DNA of 64,000 bases from Trametopsis cervina. Lineage: Eukaryota; Basidiomycota; Agaricomycetes; Polyporales; Irpicaceae. The stretch is from positions 319,247 to 383,246 of the forward strand of contig MU278370.1 of NCBI GenBank assembly GCA_022385755.1. The letters are read 5' to 3'. This document shows positions 59,002 to 64,000 of the stretch, in pieces. The notes under the pieces were generated by a model, which saw nothing but the letters and a program-made list of their open reading frames with translations, was not told the DNA's origin and searched no databases. The translations under genes were made by a program, and so were the position numbers. The number at the start of each line of letters is the position of its first letter. The first letter of the stretch is position 1.

Positions 59002-59402
59002 GGTTTGCGACTTGATTCGTCAGAGAATATATGGCGGAGGGTACGAACCCTAGCTGGACCGCGTAGAAGGGAGTTAGGAAGCCAGCGGTTGGGGTCAGTT
59101 CGCACAGCCGTAAGGTGGCAGCAACTCGAAAGGAGCGGCCAAATGTCACGCCAGGTGCGTTATGTCACGCGAGTCCAATTATCACGCTCGCGAGCGCGTT
59201 CCTAGGCCTGCAACGTCGCCATGTAGGAAGCCTTACCTGTGCATGATAGACGTAAAGCAGTCATATTCCGAGACTCGTATATAATAGACCCCAATGACTG
59301 TTTGCATTTGCATGAGAAGCACGATTACATGTACATCCCACTCCATCTTCAGCACAGCCTATCGAAGAAGCCGTCGTCATCTAGTCACGCATTCCTCCTA
59401 AT
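59002..59402. promoter_or_regulatory. Upstream region of UBA2
   Basis: This 401-base interval separates UBA2 from the end of the next minus-strand gene and must contain the UBA2 promoter. No motif was placed. Confidence 0.4.
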
Positions 59403-60710
59403 CTACCTTCGCCTTTCGCCCCACGGACTGAGACGAGATTCAGTTTCGAATCCAAAGGCGCCTCCGGTCAGACTTCCCCTCCAGTCGATGATCCTGTCGA
59501 ACGCGCTGTCCACGCTGGAGTTGGGCGTATCAAAGTGGCCTGCGAACGAGGTCAAGGGCCCAGCCGTCTCAGGCATGGACAGATCGAACTGTTCAAAGGA
59601 CGGGCAAGTCGGGGAGACAAGAAGTGCACCGACAGCAAGGAGACCAACGGCAAATCTGTATTATAATCAGGAATCTGTTCTTCTGTGAGAGGGAAGATGG
59701 TATACGTACCCAGTTCTCTTGCTCAGTTTTGAATCCGAGTTGAAAGCGTTCCTTCCCTTCGAGCTCTTATCCTTGTTGATGTTCAGAGGTTTGATCTGCA
59801 CAGCAGGGGATGGTGGGGACAAGAGCACGGGGGTGGAAATATTGGTCGTCACTGGCGTGTCGGTTGTGCGTGAGGGAGGTTCCGATAGAAGCACATCTTG
59901 CGCAGCGTCAAGTTCCATTTCCTCCGGGCTGATTTCTTCAATATCGAAGCCCTCAAACATAATAGGAATCTCTCCCGTGCACCACGCCCTATCAGGCGAT
60001 ATGACGGCGACCCTGGCTATAGACAAAATCAATCAGGACATGACACGGAAATCACAATTTATGTACTTACACAACACTTCCGATGCAAGAGTCTCTGCAG
60101 TGATGCCATCACTCACGAGCTCTCTAACACTCTTGTACAACTCGAACCGCCCGGCGAGCCAGCTTTTGACGAGCGAAGCTTGGCTCTTGGACATACCGGC
60201 CTCAGCAAGTGGCGTCTCAGTGGAAATGGGGCCAGAATTGCACAGCCTGGCGACCTCCTCCGCAATCTCCATTGCAATTTCCACGCGTTGGCTGCGAAGA
60301 GCACTCGTGTCCACGGATAGGACCTGTCGCGACGGTGATCTGCGTCTAGACGGACTCAACGGCATCTGGCGATCAGGTTTCCCGGCGACGGGTGATGCTG
60401 CACTGCCAGTTACAATTGACCTTATGGGCATGAGCGGCGCCGGCGTGTAGTGCATCCCTATTGCCTCTACGTTGAATCCATCGGCGCTGCTCTGCGAATA
60501 GCTTCGCCCCAGCCTTGGACCTTGCGGTAAACCAAGACGTGCGCCCGCGTGCTTTGCGAGGAACCTGGCGGATACGCCAGTGTGTGAACTGTGGGATTAT
60601 GTCATGTCAACAATGGCGTTGCTGTCAATCCAACCAGCGCGACCAACGTACACGCTACGTCCAATCTGAGCCTTCTCTGGCATGAGAACTTGAGTACGTT
60701 GCGACATCAT
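59403..60710 (-). CDS. Hypothetical protein with one membrane segment, 378 residues
   Basis: Four exons, 60710-60652, 60588-60071, 60016-59710 and 59655-59403, agree in phase throughout. The N-terminal third (MPEKAQIGRSVSHTGVSARF, LGLPQGPRLGRSYS, VEAIGMHYTPAPLMPIRSIV) reads as conserved basic sequence. A central helical domain (RSQRVEIAMEIAEEVARL, ETPLAEAGMSKSQASLVKSW, LYKSVRELVSDGITAETLAS) has the helix pattern of an acyl-carrier-like or similar four-helix fold, but lacks the DSL serine needed for phosphopantetheine. An acidic linker follows, then a membrane segment (GFAVGLLAVGALLV) and a short lumenal or outer tail. The family is not recognised, though the pattern strongly suggests a conserved basidiomycete gene. 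Confidence 0.75.
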
Positions 60711-63306
60711 TACGATCGTGGATTTAAAGACGAGAATCGACCAGCGAGAATGGGAAGAGTAGGGACAGGCGTTGAACAAACGAACAGAGGGGCTGGAGAT
60801 GACTGCCGGCAGTAAAGAACAGACTCACCCGACCGCAACGCCTTATAACAGCCAGAGGCCGCGGTAATGATGGGAAATCATAAACGCCATACTCTCATCA
60901 AAGAGTCAACGCGCAAAGTTGCGCGGGAATATATAGCACACTGCTGGCAGCAGCCCATCTCGAGCAGTGCCAATCCAATAGATGATTCACAACGAAGCAT
61001 AGTTATTGGATAGAGGTGTGTGATAGGCTAGAAACTGGATATCCCGCGTACTGACCAGCTGGCCAAATGATCTGCGTGGTGGTTGATGACAAAGTTGTTG
61101 CCAGGCGCCTGAAACTTGAAACAAGCGGGACGTGGTGCCTGCGTGGCTGCAATGTTGTTTGCCGTGTCCCGTCAGGACGAAATCACACCTATGCTCATGG
61201 GATATGCGCACGCGTCCAAGTGAGTATCATAACACAGTGACCTTCTTGACATGCTACTGAACGTATAGACACGTTATAGCGAACTCAGGCTGAGGCGGAA
61301 AGTCTCCGTTTCTGTATGCGTCCTTCGATCACCAGGCTGGATGTGAGCTCAAGTGAGTTGTTGCAGCATCTGCCGATCGAAAGGCTACAATGATATTGTA
61401 AACCAATGTAGTGAGTTACGACTACTAAATACGTCATGCATCCTCCATCACTCATTTCATTCTTTGTGCGGAGGATGGACATCAGCAGATCCTTCCCAGG
61501 AGCCTATGCGCCGCTGCACCGCGACGGAACCAGCATACTCATCAATCGAATATGGTCGGACGGATATACATCCGCTCATATCTTCAAGTCGCAACGCAAG
61601 CTGTTGAATGTCCCGCCTACAGCAAGTGTGGAATTCAAGCCGATTCCAGTCCTCACGTGGATACTCGTAGGCCGTTTGCTGCAGCCCACTTACCGGCAGC
61701 TGCAGACGACGATACCCGGAATATCTGAACGAACGAAAAGTCGGAAGATGGTGATCTTCAGTTTCGAGATGTGCGACTATACATGCTGTGCTCGGCGTTG
61801 TTAACGTTGTAAGTGAGCGAGATAGTGGCGCCGCAATTATGCTCAAGCCGCACATCAGGTTTGCAGAAGCTGCTCGGTCCTCAGGCTGTTGCTTCGATTG
61901 TCCAGCCCGGTGGACGCAACCACACCTGAGCCGGATGCCTGAGACATGTCCTCGCTCCTGATTCTTTATGTTTGTGCTCAGAAGATTATGCCTCTTTGAC
62001 CTTCTTCCTCCTGTCCCTCCCAATACGCTCGTGCGACTCCGACTCCTTTTTGGATAACCCCCAACAATCATGGATGCATCAGAGTCTTTCTCGGCCATAC
62101 TCGCCTGACGCATACGCGCTGAAGCCGACGCCCAACCTATCCCTTCAGAGGATACCAATTCTCACGCAACCCATGATGCATCTCAATCACGTTCAGTCAT
62201 ACTACTGAGTGAGACGCCCCTCAGGGTTAGAACAACCGTCTCGACTGATATATGCGACGTCGGGTCGGCGGGCGGATATCACCACTAGTCTGCTGGAGGC
62301 GCGTATGAATGTGAAGATCTCGTTCTAGGACCATATGTTGAGTTCACTGTTCCTATAGGGTTGTGTAAACGGACAAGTAAATACACTCGGCAGACCCGAC
62401 ATTGCTTTGCCATAAGAAGAGGTAAAGTACATCAAGGAGGCTCGAAAGAGGCAGTAAGTGGAAACCGTTTGGATGGGCGTGGGAAGGTCAACCCTTACAT
62501 AAGTATGCAGTGATATCTTCGCCAAACATCCAAGCATCTGCAAGCAACCGTCTCATGACCAGCTCGTGGTTATTGACTCGATGGCAGAACCTTTATTGCA
62601 CCATCGGGATACGTAAGCGAGCAAGAGTAAAGCTTAGGCATTCCATGAAGAGCGCACCGACGAGCGCGGGGAATACAGGAACTACGGGTGAGTGGTTTGA
62701 AACAAATGGGGGAGGGAAATTCTGTTCATCGTATTCATCATAGTCAAACATTATATACCGGTCGGACTGGTGAATCATCGCTAAGTGAACATGCGCAGTG
62801 CTTGCAAATAATGGAGAGGTACGATCCAACGCACCAAGCAGCGATGTAGAGCAATTATGGACTAACTCGACTCGGCAGCAATGTCGGAAGACCCTCATAT
62901 CGGGCCCTGAACACTTTGCGAAACCCGCCCTCCCCGGACTGGGATCCAATGGCGGGTCTTGTCGGCACTGGGCGCTGCGGATGCGACGCTTGCCAGGCTG
63001 CCGCATCAACAAACTAATATCGATCCAGCAAGGGTCTTCCGGGGTCCTAGGCTGCCGTCACCCACGCCTTTGTGTTTCATCGCCTGAACAAGGTCCACTT
63101 ATCGTATTTGCATCGCCGGACATGGCGTTGGCGTTAAAAATATCATGCGGAACCCGAACGCAAGTTGGGCGGCGGTGCACGTCCAGGCTTTGCCCTGGCG
63201 CGTACAGTTCTCGCCATTTACGCTCCCCCGCTGCTCAGATCTTAGGTTTAACACTCACCACCATCCCTTCGCCCGAGCTTGACCCCTCGTCGTCGGCAAC
63301 GCCACG
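60711..63306. other. No resolvable gene (2.6 kb)
   Basis: The longest frame (minus, 62158-61457, 233 codons) has possible splice sites inside and a fairly ordinary composition, but no recognised motif. A plus frame at 62798-63310 overlaps the next gene. The rest is intergenic. A decayed or multi-exon gene may be hidden around 61450-62160. Confidence 0.4.
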
Positions 63307-64000
63307 ATGATGGCTGCTGTACAGGCTCTCTCGCTCCTTCTGATTTTTCTCTGCTATGTCTCTTTGACCTGTGCTCAGGAGTTCAAGATCCCCTCCCAGT
63401 GGCGAGTTGAGTATCCGCGTGCAACATCCTGTGTGCTCGTCTGACCAAAGGAGCAGAAGCCCACGTCCACGCTTGCGCTACAGGACAGGGCCAGCTTCAT
63501 ACAGCCTGTCATCGACTCGCTCACGCCGGACTTCAATCGTAGCAGTGGTATGATCTCATGTGCGTTTCTCCTACACTGTATTGTTTCTTCGACAATTCGT
63601 CTGACACTTCATAGCTCTTACTATCACAGAGTCCAGCAGCTTCTTCGCGGCTGCTGCAAATGGGGAACTGGTGACCAATTCTACGGCCAATCGTGGAGTT
63701 ATATTGGATGGTCTCAACACATACTTGACTTGGGCTCCCAATGGAGGAGTTGGCGGATTGTATGTGGCCTTTCATTTTATGAATACGAGCGATACTCACA
63801 CCAGGCTCCAGCGGTGTAAGCATTCCTCATGCCTTTTATTTGATTTACCCCTTTTGACGAAGGTACTGTAGGCCGCTAACAACGACCCTGTGTGAGTAAT
63901 ATTCTTGCCGGTTCACTATCAACAACTGATCATTTGGCTTCGGTTACCTAGTGCTTGGGGTGTAGCAGCCATCAACGCTTACAGAGCATACGGAGACCAA
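63307..64000 (+). CDS. Secreted protein, possibly GH76-like alpha-1,6-mannanase, cut by the right edge
   Basis: The start codon at 63307 opens a clear signal peptide (MMAAVQALSLLLIFLCYVSL, then TCAQ). Exons are 63307-63405 and from 63457 onwards, with further introns near 63548-63614, in 63750-63880 and before 63952. Translated pieces include KPTSTLALQDRASFIQPVID, LTITESSSFFAAAANGELVT, GVILDGLNTYLTWAPNGGVG and AWGVAAINAYRAYGD. The last resembles the helical-barrel repeats of GH76 and related (alpha/alpha)6 glycoside hydrolases acting on cell-wall mannan. The catalytic Asp pair is not within the window, so the family call is tentative. The 3' part is missing. Confidence 0.5.

Noticed and set aside
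61457..62158. 233-codon minus-strand frame
   Set aside because: It is long enough to notice, but no motif, start context or exon partner was found; kept only as a remark for the region.
62798..63310. 170-codon plus-strand frame
   Set aside because: It overlaps the signal-peptide exon of the secreted gene in another frame and has no protein-like pattern.

Overview
The window reads as nuclear DNA of a filamentous basidiomycete (mushroom-type, Agaricomycetes). Supported genes are broken by many short GT-AG introns, mostly 45-70 bases. They lie close together on both strands, and several belong to families typical of such fungi: a DUF6533 membrane protein, an F-box/leucine-rich protein, a NACHT-WD40 protein and a Ser/Thr-rich surface protein. 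All exon structures below were worked out by hand from splice signals, reading phase and family resemblance; nothing was searched or aligned by software.

Layout, left to right. A C2H2 zinc-finger gene runs off the left edge (minus). After about 3 kb without a recognisable gene come triosephosphate isomerase and a DUF6533 multi-pass membrane protein (both minus), then about 3.3 kb of decayed sequence holding a perfect 49-base palindrome. From 10.7 to 28.9 kb the recognisable genes are mostly on the plus strand: a 19-exon FUSC/ER-type transporter, a sucrase/ferredoxin-like mitochondrial protein, an inactive-type ECM14 metallocarboxypeptidase, ATG13 and a TPR protein, with one unknown gene on the minus strand. 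From 29.3 to 32.6 kb three minus-strand genes are packed head to tail: a JmjC hydroxylase, a 62-residue protein and an F-box protein. A PTR2 oligopeptide transporter and a Ser-rich single-pass membrane protein lie at 35.7-40.5 kb.

The stretch from 33.2 to 47 kb is the accessory part. It holds two inverted copies of a dispersed repeat (33.2-35.2 and 45.8-46.9 kb), a 244-base TA-flanked MITE, another near-palindrome, an A+T-rich island and an intron-containing tRNA-Tyr. It is followed by a large C2-NACHT-WD40 protein of the fungal NOD-like receptor type, an AusD-like SAM methyltransferase, a basidiomycete hypothetical gene, a second TA-flanked inverted-repeat element of 631 bases, the SUMO E1 subunit UBA2, and another hypothetical membrane-anchored protein. 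A secreted protein that may be a GH76-like mannanase begins at the right edge.

The genes do not form one pathway. Housekeeping genes (TPI, UBA2, ATG13, AIM32/APD1-like, tRNA-Tyr) are interleaved with transport, surface and lineage-specific genes. The parts most worth attention are the NLR-like gene with its flanking repeats, the inverted repeat pair, the two mariner-type inverted-repeat elements, the ECM14 protein with altered active-site residues, and the short conserved genes that have no clear function.
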